Virus record (IMG/VR): IMGVR_UViG_3300004242_000170
Location: 1 to 30,566 of that record
DNA length: 30,566 nucleotides
Origin: a virus
Reading direction: 5' to 3' (one strand)
The notes beneath the pieces were generated by a model. It ran no database searches and was not told the DNA's origin. It saw only the letters and a list, made by a program, of their open reading frames with translations. The position numbers and the translations under genes were made by a program. Below, piece after piece: positions 22,593-30,285 of the stretch (the first letter of the stretch is position 1; each line of letters starts with the position of its first letter).

Positions 22593-22961
22593 TTAAGCGG
22601 GCGACTGCCAGAGCGAGTAGTCGAGGATGACGCCGTGCAGCTTGGCTGTCGGGTCATACGTGTCCTGGTCGCCGTTGAACACGGCCTCGAACAGCGGCGA
22701 CGCCTCGAGGGCGTCCTGGGCGGCCTCGGCAATCACCTTGGCCTGGCCGTAGTTCGCGGAGAAGCAGTTGAGCTGCATGCGGGCCTGTCGGGTGGCTCCC
22801 GAGCTGCTGAGCGAGCCCAGGCGCTGCCCGGCGACCAGGGTGTAGGTGATGTAGGGGCGTACCTCGCCCTCGGGCAACACGCCGGCTGCCACCCGCTGGT
22901 CGACCAGTGCGGTGACGGCGGCGGAAGCCAGCAGCGCGGTACGCAGGTCGGCTTCGATCAT
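22593..22961 (-). CDS. Tail completion protein, DUF3168 family
   Basis: A 122-aa tail terminator-type protein: it starts with a helix (M-I-E-A-D-L-R-T-A-L-L) and contains P-Y-I-T-Y-T-L-V and Q-L-N-C-F-S, the DUF3168 pattern. Members close the tail tube end for joining to the head. ATG 22961 overlaps the preceding stop as ATGA, with GGGG upstream. Confidence 0.85.
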   Translation of the reverse strand: MIEADLRTALLASAAVTALVDQRVAAGVLPEGEVRPYITYTLVAGQRLGSLSSSGATRQARMQLNCFSANYGQAKVIAEAAQDALEASPLFEAVFNGDQDTYDPTAKLHGVILDYSLWQSPA

Positions 22962-23452
22962 CGCATCCCCTTCTCGCGGGCCAGCTTCTCGGCCTCCTTG
23001 ACCACCCGCTGCTGGGCGTATTCTTCGAAGCGGCGCAGGGCGGCCGGGTGCTGGGTCTCGAAGGCGGGCCGCAGGAACGGCGCGGCCGGCATTTTGGCGG
23101 TACCGAACTCCAGGAAGATCCAGTAGAACGGATCGTCCGGGTTGTTCTGCGACTTGCCGCCGCTGGCCTTGAAGTCCCTGAGCTGCTTGCCGCCGAGCGG
23201 CTTGACGCCGACGAACACGCCGTACTGGTCCTTTTTCGAGCGCCGCACCTGGACGGCCTTGCGGACCGTGCCCGGCTTGCGCCGCGGGTCCGGCTCCTTG
23301 AGGACCGGCACACGGGCCTGCGCCTCCTTGCGGATGACCTGGGCGGAGGCGCGCAGCGCACCGCGCACCACCTTCGCGCCCAGGCGGTCGGGGAGGTCTT
23401 TCAGGGTGGCCTTGAGTTCCTGCAGGCCATGCATCTGGATTTCGTCAGCCAT
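22958..23452 (-). CDS. HK97 gp10-like neck/tail completion protein
   Basis: A 164-aa basic protein with the HK97-gp10 outline: G-L-Q-E-L-K-A-T-L-K-D-L-P near the start, V-V-R-G-A-L-R-A-S-A, then Y-W-I-F-L-E-F-G-T-A-K-M-P-A-x-P-F-L-R-P-A-F. The start is ATG 23452, overlapping the previous gene by 8 bp; the longer open frame to 23491 is less likely. It links the head-closure complex to the tail. Confidence 0.88.
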   Translation of the reverse strand: MADEIQMHGLQELKATLKDLPDRLGAKVVRGALRASAQVIRKEAQARVPVLKEPDPRRKPGTVRKAVQVRRSKKDQYGVFVGVKPLGGKQLRDFKASGGKSQNNPDDPFYWIFLEFGTAKMPAAPFLRPAFETQHPAALRRFEEYAQQRVVKEAEKLAREKGMR

Positions 23453-23771
23453 CGGTGAGTCCCTCGTTTGCCAGGATCTCCAGCGAGGCATTGAGCTCGC
23501 GGGGGTTGATGACGCTTTGCAGGTCGAACACCCGCTCCTTGAACAGCGCCCGGCTGGCCGTGCTCAGTCCGTCGCGGTAGCGGCAGCGGATGCGGTGGGT
23601 GATCTCGCCCTGGGTCTGCTGGGCCGCCAGCAGCTCGCGCCCGCTGATCGGCTCGATCGAGGCCCAGACGGTGGCGATGTCCTCCCAGCCAGGCAGCGGC
23701 TGGCCAAAGTCGTCGGTGCCGGTCTGGCGGCGCTGGAAGGTAAGGCGGTGGCGGAGCGAGCCAACCCTCAT
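23445..23771 (-). CDS. Head closure / head-tail adaptor protein (SPP1 gp16-like)
   Basis: A 108-aa head-tail joining protein: M-R-V-G-S-L-R-H-R-L-T-F-Q-R, then W-A-S-I-E-P-I-S-G-R-E and T-H-R-I-R-C-R-Y-R, all hallmarks of the Phage_H_T_join family. It seals the connector after packaging. ATGA overlap with the connector gene upstream. Confidence 0.9.
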   Translation of the reverse strand: MRVGSLRHRLTFQRRQTGTDDFGQPLPGWEDIATVWASIEPISGRELLAAQQTQGEITHRIRCRYRDGLSTASRALFKERVFDLQSVINPRELNASLEILANEGLTDG

Positions 23772-24082
23772 ACGCCCAGTCCTACGCGGTAGAAATGCAG
23801 CAGCCGCTCGACGGCCGGGTTGTCGGCGCGGATGGTGCCGACGATCTGCCCTTCCCTGTTCTCGTAGAGGTCGCCCAGGATCAGCAGGATGGCCGCCCGC
23901 ACGGAGGCCGGCAGCGGAATTTCGGTACCGTCATCGCCCGCCCACGGGATCGGGCGGTTCAGGAACTGGCGGGCGTAATCGACGGCAGCGTCAATCAGGC
24001 CCTGCAGCTGCGCGTCCTCGGCGGTGTCGCCGGTCTCCAGGCGCAGGTGCAGTTTCGCGTCTTCCAGGGTCAGGACTGTCAT
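23768..24082 (-). CDS. Head-tail connector protein (HK97 gp6-like)
   Basis: A 104-aa helical connector: L-E-D-A-K-L-H-L-R, A-E-D-A-Q-L-Q-G-L-I-D-A-A, then R-A-A-I-L-L-I-L-G-D-L-Y-E-N-R-E. These are the gp6 family marks. It forms a ring under the portal. Start ATG 24082 with GAGG about 7 nt upstream lies well inside the preceding small gene. Confidence 0.9.
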   Translation of the reverse strand: MTVLTLEDAKLHLRLETGDTAEDAQLQGLIDAAVDYARQFLNRPIPWAGDDGTEIPLPASVRAAILLILGDLYENREGQIVGTIRADNPAVERLLHFYRVGLGV

Positions 24083-24209
24083 GGATCACCTCTTTGGCCA
24101 AGCCTCTTGCCATCAGCTCCCGCCCGTGCAGCGGATCGGCGTCGAAGCGTTCCCCGACGCGCAGTACCTTGCGGCCATGCAGGAAGGGCCGCAGTGCGGT
24201 CAGTTGCAT
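23991..24209 (-). CDS. Small phage protein between capsid and connector, 72 aa
   Basis: A 72-aa protein beginning M-Q-L-T-A-L-R-P-F-L-H-G, then R-V-G-E-R-F-D-A-D and G-R-E-L-M-A-R-G-L-A. Small proteins with this outline often follow the capsid gene in HK97-like phages; the function is unknown. GGAGG lies 5 nt before ATG 24209. It overlaps the connector gene by 92 bp in another frame, and the overlapped tail is Arg/Pro-rich, so the original stop may have been lost. Confidence 0.7.
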   Translation of the reverse strand: MQLTALRPFLHGRKVLRVGERFDADPLHGRELMARGLAKEVIHDSPDPGRRETAPAPGDRRHRRGRAAAGPD

Positions 24210-24255
24210 AGAGCCTCCATGGCCGACCTCGCAATGGAGGTCGGCCAATCAAGGG

Positions 24256-25449
24256 TTACGGGGTCACGGTCAGCTCGCCGGTCACGAAGGCTTCCGGGCG
24301 ATAGATCGCAAAGGCCAGGCGCTCCTCGGCACGGATCGATACCAGGTTCAGCTCGAAGTCCTTGTCGTTCTCGGTGGAGATGACGATTTCCGCCTCCTGG
24401 CGGTCGTAGATCTGGGCGCCGAGCTGGAAGGCGCCGACCAGGAAGTCGTTCTGGGTCATCGACTGGGTAGCCACCACCGGACGGTTCCACAGCCGTGCCG
24501 CCGTGCCGTCCTGCGGCTTGCCGATGATGTAGTTGTTGTTCGCATCCTTGATCATCTCGATGCCGGCCCAGTCGATCGGGTTGATCACGATGCCGTCGGA
24601 CGGGAATTCGGCCAGTTCGGCCTGCAGCAGAGCCAGGCGCAGGCGGTCGATGTGCTGCTCGGCGGTCACGGTGATGCCGGCCGGCGCCGCGTAGGCGGTG
24701 GCCAGGGTCACGAGCCCCTTCAGGTTGGCGCCAAGGCCGCTACCGAACAGCAGTTGGGTTTCCTCGGCCAGCATCAGGCCGTACTGGGCGCGGCTGTCGA
24801 TGTAGCTCTGCAGGGCGGCGAAGTCGTCCAGCACCTGGCGCGAGCCCTTGAACAGGTGCGCGACGGTGCGCACGTTTGCGGTTTCCAGACCAAAAGTGAT
24901 TTCGGAGTACGGCTTCTGCCCCCCCTCAGCCACTGCCGCGGCGTTGTTGGTGAAGCCGGTTTCGCGAACGTACTCGACGGCGCCGGCGCCGGTCTGGCCG
25001 GGGGCGATCAGGTCGCGGATGGTCAGGCGGCGAGTGGCGCCGGCGACAATTTCTGGCCGGCGCTCGGCCGGGGTGATGCGGTTGGTATCGGAGCCGATCG
25101 AGGTGATCGCCGCGCGCGGAACGGCGACACGTCGCGCACCGCGAAAGCTGCTATTGACCCCTTCCATGTCGGCGCTGGCCACAACCATCTGACCGGCAGT
25201 CAAGCCGGGTTTTGGCGCTTGCGGGGTGTTGGCGTGGATCAGCTTCTGCTCGGCCTCCTGCAGGCGGGCCTGCAGCTCTCCCTGCTTGGTCAGCATCTCG
25301 TCGACCTTGGCACGGGTTTCGGCATTCATTTCGCCGGTGCGCTTGATGTCCTTCTCGACCTGCTCGGCCGAGGCCTTGAGTTGGTCGCCGATCTTGGTCA
25401 GAGAAGCGTTGAGCTCTTTGACCTGGGTTTCAAAGTTTTCGCTGGGCAT
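24256..25449 (-). CDS. Major capsid protein, HK97 fold, with N-terminal delta domain
   Basis: A 397-aa capsid subunit close to HK97 gp5. Residues 1-75 are a coiled-coil delta domain (scaffold), later removed. The mature shell domain starts near S117 (S-I-G-S-D, matching S-L-G-S-D at HK97 residue 104). It contains R-R-L-T-I-R-D-L, E-Y-V-R-E, Y-D-R and E-E-R-L-A-F-A-I-Y-R-P. K179, N368 and E375 align with HK97 cross-link residues K169, N356 and E363. The start is ATG 25449 with GGAGG 6 nt upstream; a longer open frame to 25776 only overlaps the protease in another frame. It overlaps the protease gene by 20 bp. Confidence 0.95.
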   Translation of the reverse strand: MPSENFETQVKELNASLTKIGDQLKASAEQVEKDIKRTGEMNAETRAKVDEMLTKQGELQARLQEAEQKLIHANTPQAPKPGLTAGQMVVASADMEGVNSSFRGARRVAVPRAAITSIGSDTNRITPAERRPEIVAGATRRLTIRDLIAPGQTGAGAVEYVRETGFTNNAAAVAEGGQKPYSEITFGLETANVRTVAHLFKGSRQVLDDFAALQSYIDSRAQYGLMLAEETQLLFGSGLGANLKGLVTLATAYAAPAGITVTAEQHIDRLRLALLQAELAEFPSDGIVINPIDWAGIEMIKDANNNYIIGKPQDGTAARLWNRPVVATQSMTQNDFLVGAFQLGAQIYDRQEAEIVISTENDKDFELNLVSIRAEERLAFAIYRPEAFVTGELTVTP

Positions 25450-26305
25450 TTTTGCCTCCAAGTTGCGAGAGGATGCTGTTTGCTGCGTCGAGAGACGCGG
25501 ACAGGTCAGGAGCGACAGCGCGGGGCATATCGGTCGGGACAGCGCGAGGCATGTCCCCGCCAGCAGCGCGCGGCGTGCTGGACTTGAACTGGGCGAAGAG
25601 TTCGCGGCGCTCGCTGCGCGGCATGCCGGCCTTGGCCAGCGCCCTGTCCATGGCCTTGAGGGCGTTGGATTGAGTGGCGGTTTCGTCCTCGCGCTCCACC
25701 ACCTCGTCGGCGGTGAGCAGGCCGGTGGCCAGGCCGAGCTCGACCGCGCGCTTGCCGCGGATGAAGGTCTCGTCATCCATCAGGTCGGCCATATCCTCCG
25801 CCGGCTGCCCGCTGGCCTCGGCGTAGAGGTCGGCCATGGCCGAGTCGAACTCCTCCATGTCATCGGCGGCCTTGCGCAGGGCGTGGCGATTCCCGGCGAG
25901 CCAGGTCCAGCAGTTGTGGATCATCAGGAACGCGCTGCTGGCCACCTGGCGTTCCTCGCCGGCCAGGAACACGACAGAGCCGGCAGAGGCGGCCAGGCCC
26001 AGCACCTTGGTGGTGACCTTCTGGCTGTGCTCGCGCAGGCGGTTGTAGATGGCGATGCCTTCGAACATGTCGCCGCCCGGGGTATTCAGGTAGACGGTGA
26101 CCGGCTTGTCGCCGATGGCGCGCAGCGCAGCGTCGACGCGCTTGACGGTGACGCCCTCGCCGTACCAGTCCTCGCCGATGATCCCGTAGATGGTGATGGT
26201 GCTCTCGGTGTTCTCGACGGCGGCCTTGATGGCCGGGTTCCATTTTTCGAGCGCACGCGGGCTCAGCTCGCAGCGGATGCTGCCAGCCTCGATGTTCAGC
26301 TGCAT
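25430..26305 (-). CDS. Head maturation protease, ClpP-like
   Basis: A 291-aa prohead protease of the ClpP/S14 type. Catalytic residues are S107 in G-L-A-A-S-A-G, H130 in F-L-M-I-H-N and an Asp near 177-178 before E-T-F-I-R-G-K-R-A-V-E-L-G-L. The substrate-binding V-Y-L-N-T-P-G-G-D-M-F-E-G segment precedes them. It should remove the capsid delta domain. The C-terminal about 60 residues carry a low-complexity region with two P-R-A-V repeats, probably a scaffold-like tail. GGAG lies upstream at the portal stop. Confidence 0.93.
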   Translation of the reverse strand: MQLNIEAGSIRCELSPRALEKWNPAIKAAVENTESTITIYGIIGEDWYGEGVTVKRVDAALRAIGDKPVTVYLNTPGGDMFEGIAIYNRLREHSQKVTTKVLGLAASAGSVVFLAGEERQVASSAFLMIHNCWTWLAGNRHALRKAADDMEEFDSAMADLYAEASGQPAEDMADLMDDETFIRGKRAVELGLATGLLTADEVVEREDETATQSNALKAMDRALAKAGMPRSERRELFAQFKSSTPRAAGGDMPRAVPTDMPRAVAPDLSASLDAANSILSQLGGKNAQRKL

Positions 26306-26307
26306 GG

Positions 26308-27597
26308 TTACTCCTTGGAGAGCGAGGGTTCGTTCAGCCAGTTATGCAGGGCGGCTCGCGCGGCCTGGCCGTCGCTCGTTTGCCCCAGGAGGTCGATGGG
26401 CGACAGGTTGGTCTGCACGGTGAGTACGTCGGCGTTGCCACCGCGCCGCGGCAGGTTCTCGCGCACCCGACAGTCGTCGCGGGTGTAGATGCCGTTCTGG
26501 GTCATGGTCGAGTAGAACTGCGCCCGGGCAGCACTGTCGGCTCGTAGCAGCCCCTCCAGGGCGAACTCGGCGTAATAGGTGCCCCGCTCCTGCGGCGGCA
26601 GCAGCTTCTTGCCGACACCGCGTTCGATGCGGCGCAGCCAGGGGCCCAGGGTGAAGGTCAGGAAACCGATCATCTGCTGCTCGATACCGGTGCCCCAGCT
26701 CGTCGACTTCTCGGTATGACCCACCATCCACGGCGGCACACGGTAGAGGCGGCAGATCTCCTCCACCGACCATCCCCGGCTTTCCAGCAGTTGGGCATCG
26801 GCCGGATTGATACCGATCGCCTCGGGCGTCACGCCCTGCTCGAGCACCGGAGCCCGGCCGGCGTTCAGCGCGCCGGAGATAGTGGCGACGTACTGCCGAA
26901 AGTCCTCCCGCTGGGTCGGTTTGAGCACCCGGTCGACCTTGAAGGCGACCGTTGGCATCAGGCCGTTCTTGAACGTGGCACTGGCGGCGTCGTCCGCGCC
27001 CTGGGCCGCGCCGATCACGTTGGCGCCGTAGCTGATCGGGCTCAGGCCCAGCAGACCGTCCAGACTGAACGCCGGGATGTGCAGTACCTCGTCAGCCGCC
27101 AGCTCGCGCTTGCCGCCCTCTGGGAAGGCGTACTCATACTTGAGCTGGGCGCGCTCCTTGACGTAGGACGTGGCCATTTTGTCCGCCAGCAGCAGGGTGA
27201 GGCCGATCACCCTGCCGCCGGAGCGGTGGATCTGGGCGTAGGCGTTCCCCCAGAGCAACATGCTCGCGACCATCGCCTCCCAGAACCCCACCGAGGTCAT
27301 CTCGGCGTTGGGCGACAAGGCCAGGATGCCGTGCAGGGTGTGGTCGCTCGCCGCCTCCCGCCCACCGTCGGGCAGGCGGCGGTACATGCCCAGCGGGAGC
27401 GTCGCGATTGTCTCGGCGATCAGCCTGACGCAGGACCAGACCGCCGCTACCTTCAACGCGCTGTTCGTGGTGACCGTGTTGCCGCTGGTCGAACTCCCTC
27501 CCTTGAGCGCAGAGAAGAGGCCGCCGGCGCCGTTACCGGACACCTTCGAGGGCTTCACCGCGGCCAGCAGCAGCGCATTGAGTAGAGAGTTAGCCAC
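26308..27597 (-). CDS. Portal protein, HK97 family
   Basis: A 429-aa portal. Seen segments include K-V-A-A-V-W-S-C-V-R-L-I-A-E-T-I-A-T-L-P, then H-I-P-A-F-S-L-D-G-L-L-G-L-S-P-I and Y-R-V-P-P-W-M-V-G. Twelve copies form the packaging channel. It starts with GTG at 27597 and overlaps the small membrane protein gene by 8 bp. The C-terminus (L-S-P-I-D-L-L-G) is typical. Confidence 0.95.
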   Translation of the reverse strand: MANSLLNALLLAAVKPSKVSGNGAGGLFSALKGGSSTSGNTVTTNSALKVAAVWSCVRLIAETIATLPLGMYRRLPDGGREAASDHTLHGILALSPNAEMTSVGFWEAMVASMLLWGNAYAQIHRSGGRVIGLTLLLADKMATSYVKERAQLKYEYAFPEGGKRELAADEVLHIPAFSLDGLLGLSPISYGANVIGAAQGADDAASATFKNGLMPTVAFKVDRVLKPTQREDFRQYVATISGALNAGRAPVLEQGVTPEAIGINPADAQLLESRGWSVEEICRLYRVPPWMVGHTEKSTSWGTGIEQQMIGFLTFTLGPWLRRIERGVGKKLLPPQERGTYYAEFALEGLLRADSAARAQFYSTMTQNGIYTRDDCRVRENLPRRGGNADVLTVQTNLSPIDLLGQTSDGQAARAALHNWLNEPSLSKE

Positions 27598-27751
27598 TGG
27601 TCATACCCCGGCGGATGAACGCAGCGGCGCAGAACAGCGAGAAGGCCCCGGCCAGCATCGCCCACCCGGTGCCAGCCAGCACGAACACGCCGGTGCAGAG
27701 CAAGGCGAAACCGGCCAGGGCGCAGATCAGAAAAGCGATTAATGGACTCAT
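27590..27751 (-). CDS. Tiny membrane protein between TerL and portal, 53 aa
   Basis: A 53-aa, almost wholly hydrophobic protein: M-S-P-L-I-A-F-L-I-C-A-L-A-G-F-A-L-L and W-A-M-L-A-G-A-F-S-L-F form two likely membrane helices, with a basic C-terminal I-R-R-G. ATG 27751 overlaps the TerL stop (ATGA) and its end overlaps the portal start, so it is fully embedded in the translational chain. Small hydrophobic ORFs at this position occur in other HK97-like phages; the function is unknown. Confidence 0.7.
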   Translation of the reverse strand: MSPLIAFLICALAGFALLCTGVFVLAGTGWAMLAGAFSLFCAAAFIRRGMTSG

Positions 27752-29430
27752 GCGATTAAGGGGTCCCGGATGCCAGCCATGAAGTCCCGCGACCCGCCGG
27801 CAGCCTCAGGATTGAGAGCCATCAGGGACACGGCATTGAAGAGCGCCATCAGCGGATCGATCTTGGCCGAGCCGCTGGCTTGTTTCGTGATCAGGATCGA
27901 GTTGCCGCGCGGCTCCACCCGGGCGTTGCCGCAGCACCAATTCATCAGCGGCTGTGCCGCGTGAATCAGGCCGCCTTCGGCCAGCTTGCGCTCGGTCGTC
28001 TTGATCGCGCCGCCGAGTCGCCAGCCCTGGCTGACGCCAACTACCTGCTCCTGCTCGATGTCGCGCTCGAGCAGCGCATCCAGAATGGCGCCGATGCCGG
28101 CCGGGTCGACGCCCACCTTGTCCAGCAGGCCGGAGTCCGCCACCTGAGCCACGATCTCGGCCACCTGATCGACGTCGTCGCCGATCCGCTTGACCAGCAC
28201 CAGGTCGCCATCGCGCGCGAAGTCGCGCAGCCGGGGCGCTTCCGCTTTTCGGCGCTCCAGCACCGAGGGGTGGGCCCAGGCTCGGCACCAGGCGAGCCAT
28301 CGACGGCTGTCCGGATCGCGGCCGACCACGGCCAGGCCGAGCAAGTCGTCGAGACCGCCGCCGTCGATGCCGACCGTAACCACTTCGCAGCGCGCGAGGA
28401 TCTCCTCGAACGTCACCTGGGCGTCGGCCTGCACCTCCCAGTAATCGGCGCCGGCCCAGCGATCGGACAGCAGGGCCAGGCCGATCTCGATGTTCAGATG
28501 CTTGGCCAGAAAGCCGCGCAACGATTCCTCGCCGGCCTCTTGGGCCTTGCGGAATTCGCGCTCGAGAAAAGCCCGATCGACCGAGTAGTCGATGTTCGGG
28601 TTCACCAGGTGGAAGTTCTCCAGCCGGCGGGCCGCCCCGCTGTCGATCATCGACTGCGGGAACTCGTAGATCACCGCCAGGAAGTGCTTGTCTTCGATCC
28701 GGCCGTCCCGCACCCCCCGGGCGTACATCAGCTTCTGCCGGAACACTCCGGCCGGGGGCTCATTGGACTGCGTGGTCAGCCAGATCACGAAGCCCTCCGG
28801 CCGCGAGGCCAGCCCTCCGGTAGCCTCGCGGATGATGTCCTCAGCCTTGGCGTTCTTGCCGAACAGCCAGGCCTCGTCGATCAGCACACCGACCGCCTTC
28901 TTGCCGCCTACCGTGTCGCCGTCTGCAGCGACCACCTTGAGGGTGGCTCCAGTTTCCCGGTGCGTGATCGTGCGGATGTGGGCCTGGACGTGGAGCAGGT
29001 CGTTCAGCTCCTCGTCGCACTTCACCATGTCGGCGGCCGGCTTGAAGGAGTTGTCTGCGACTTCCTTGGTCGGGGCCAGGATGATGAACTCGGCCGATAG
29101 CCGCCAGTTGCGGACCAGGGCGGTCAGCATGACGGCCGCCGCAATGGAGGATTTCGAGTTCTTCTTGGGGATCATCAAGAAGTATTCGGAGATCAACCGG
29201 CGGCCCGTCTCGGCATCGTAGGAGCCGAAGATGGAGCCGGCGAAGTCGAACACCCAGGGCGCACAGACATTGCCGATCTGCGGGCTGCCCGGGGCGTCCA
29301 CAATCCGCAGCTCGCGCATGACCGCCAGCCCGGCCTCGGCTTCATCCGGAAAGATCGGCGGGAACGGGATCAGCGAGCCGCCGGACGCGATGCGCGCCTC
29401 CCAGTCGGGGCAAGCGGTGGTCCAGTCCAT
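27748..29430 (-). CDS. terL: Terminase large subunit
   Basis: A 560-aa packaging motor of the HK97 (Terminase_1) type. A deviant Walker A I-P-K-K-N-S-K-S-S lies at about residues 87-95, and Walker B G-V-L-I-D-E (D185, E186) comes next. The nuclease domain has the first acidic residue D356 in V-G-I-D-G-G-G, with later D-P-A-G-I-G and K-I-D-P-L-M-A elements. ATPase and DNA-cutting functions both look intact. ATG 29430 has AAGGTGA upstream. Confidence 0.95.
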   Translation of the reverse strand: MDWTTACPDWEARIASGGSLIPFPPIFPDEAEAGLAVMRELRIVDAPGSPQIGNVCAPWVFDFAGSIFGSYDAETGRRLISEYFLMIPKKNSKSSIAAAVMLTALVRNWRLSAEFIILAPTKEVADNSFKPAADMVKCDEELNDLLHVQAHIRTITHRETGATLKVVAADGDTVGGKKAVGVLIDEAWLFGKNAKAEDIIREATGGLASRPEGFVIWLTTQSNEPPAGVFRQKLMYARGVRDGRIEDKHFLAVIYEFPQSMIDSGAARRLENFHLVNPNIDYSVDRAFLEREFRKAQEAGEESLRGFLAKHLNIEIGLALLSDRWAGADYWEVQADAQVTFEEILARCEVVTVGIDGGGLDDLLGLAVVGRDPDSRRWLAWCRAWAHPSVLERRKAEAPRLRDFARDGDLVLVKRIGDDVDQVAEIVAQVADSGLLDKVGVDPAGIGAILDALLERDIEQEQVVGVSQGWRLGGAIKTTERKLAEGGLIHAAQPLMNWCCGNARVEPRGNSILITKQASGSAKIDPLMALFNAVSLMALNPEAAGGSRDFMAGIRDPLIA

Positions 29431-29439
29431 GCGTCACCT

Positions 29440-29880
29440 TCATTTCACTGCTCGTAGCGGAGGCGCGGCTGCCGCGAACTTGCCGCGCCCGGCCGCCTTC
29501 GCCGCGTCGGACTTGGCGTCCTTCTTGCCCTGCTCAGCGACCTTGCCGTGGACGTAAGGCATCAGAGCCTTGGCCGCATCGAGACGCAGCTTCGGATCTT
29601 CGCCAAGGTTGTTCATCACGCTGAGCAGGTAGGCCTTGGGATCGTCCGCCGCCGGCAGGATGTTAACGTCCGAGTTAACAGGCGGCGGAGCGGCCTTCTT
29701 CATGGCCTCGACAGCAACCGTGCGACTCATAGCCGCCTGCACATCGGGGTCCTTCTCATACCGCGAGGCCGCCTGGGACGCGGTTTTCAGCGGACATCCG
29801 GCCTTGATCGCCGCGTCCTTTTTCGTCATACCGGACAGCCGCGCTTCGGCATACCGGCGCTTCTGTTCGGTTAACGCCAT
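29440..29880 (-). CDS. terS: Terminase small subunit
   Basis: A 146-aa Terminase_2-like protein. The N-terminal helix-turn-helix (L-S-G-M-T-K-K-D-A-A-I-K-A-G, then A-S-Q-A-A-S-R-Y) binds packaging DNA; the central helical part (A-A-K-A-L-M-P-Y-V-H-G-K) oligomerises, and the tail is Lys/Ala-rich. ATG 29880 has GAGG 9 nt upstream; a TTG at 29889 is in frame but lies within repeat sequence. Its start overlaps phased GTTAAC boxes. Confidence 0.9.
   Translation of the reverse strand: MALTEQKRRYAEARLSGMTKKDAAIKAGCPLKTASQAASRYEKDPDVQAAMSRTVAVEAMKKAAPPPVNSDVNILPAADDPKAYLLSVMNNLGEDPKLRLDAAKALMPYVHGKVAEQGKKDAKSDAAKAAGRGKFAAAAPPLRAVK
29662..29679. repeat. Phased GTTAAC pair inside terS
   Basis: GTTAAC at 29662-29667 and 29674-29679, 12 bp apart, within otherwise GC-rich coding sequence. 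Same box and same period as the set at the terS start. Confidence 0.6.
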
Positions 29881-29899
29881 AGTTAACAACCTCGTTAAA
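29870..29899. repeat. Three phased GTTAA(C/A) boxes over the terS start, candidate TerS-binding site
   Basis: GTTAAC at 29870-29875 and 29882-29887, and GTTAAA at 29894-29899, each exactly 12 bp apart, spanning the terS start codon and leader. They adjoin the HNH-terS gap, where cos lies in HK97-like phages. Confidence 0.55.
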
Positions 29900-29976
29900 G
29901 GGAGAAAAATCTACGAATGAGAGGGGGCGCGGTTTCCAGCGCAAGAGATCCTGAAGTCTTGACCCGCCCCCCGGCT
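29881..29976. other. HNH-terS intergenic region, probable cos region
   Basis: Ninety-six bases between HNH and terS. In HK97 the cohesive-end site lies between the HNH gene and terS. This gap holds the phased boxes, then GC-rich stretches (GGGGGCGCGG near 29923 and CCGCCCCCCGG near 29963). The cut position cannot be read from sequence. Confidence 0.45.
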
Positions 29977-30285
29977 CTACCAGCCGCGCAGGTCCTCGGC
30001 GGTCTTCTTCGCATGGCAACCATCGGGACCAGAGCAGAGGATCTGGCAGTTCTCCTCGCTGTCCTCGCCGCCCTTGAACAGCGGAACCTTGTGGTCCAGC
30101 TCGAAGCCACCCGGGTATTCGACCACCCGCCGGCACACGGCGCAGCAGGGATCGCGTAGCCATACGTTGAAGCGACGGCTCTGCAGCTTGCGCCCGGTCA
30201 TGCGCCGCTCGGATACGGCCGCCGGCTTGGCTATGGTCTGGCTGATCGTCTGGATACGGGGCTTGAGCGTCTTGAGCCTGGCCAT
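29977..30285 (-). CDS. HNH endonuclease
   Basis: A 102-aa HNH nuclease beside the terminase. It has C48-x2-C51, the core F-E-L-D64-H65-K-V-P-L, N79 and C90-H91-x-K-K-T, with further zinc-binding Cys at 84. HNH proteins at this position assist terminase cleavage at cos in HK97-type phages. Start M-A-R-L-K-T-L-K-P-R at ATG 30285 overlaps the holin stop as TGATG and has GGAGGG about 6 nt upstream; the longer frame to 30315 is rejected. Confidence 0.92.
   Translation of the reverse strand: MARLKTLKPRIQTISQTIAKPAAVSERRMTGRKLQSRRFNVWLRDPCCAVCRRVVEYPGGFELDHKVPLFKGGEDSEENCQILCSGPDGCHAKKTAEDLRGW

Noticed and set aside
23590-25587. Plus-strand open frame of 665 codons
   Set aside because: Antisense to the connector and capsid genes, which have clear family matches; composition is that of a GC-rich shadow frame.
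24256-25776. Longer capsid start at 25776
   Set aside because: The extra 109 codons overlap the protease in another frame and are Ser/Pro/Arg low-complexity; ATG 25449 has an ideal ribosome site and matches HK97 length.
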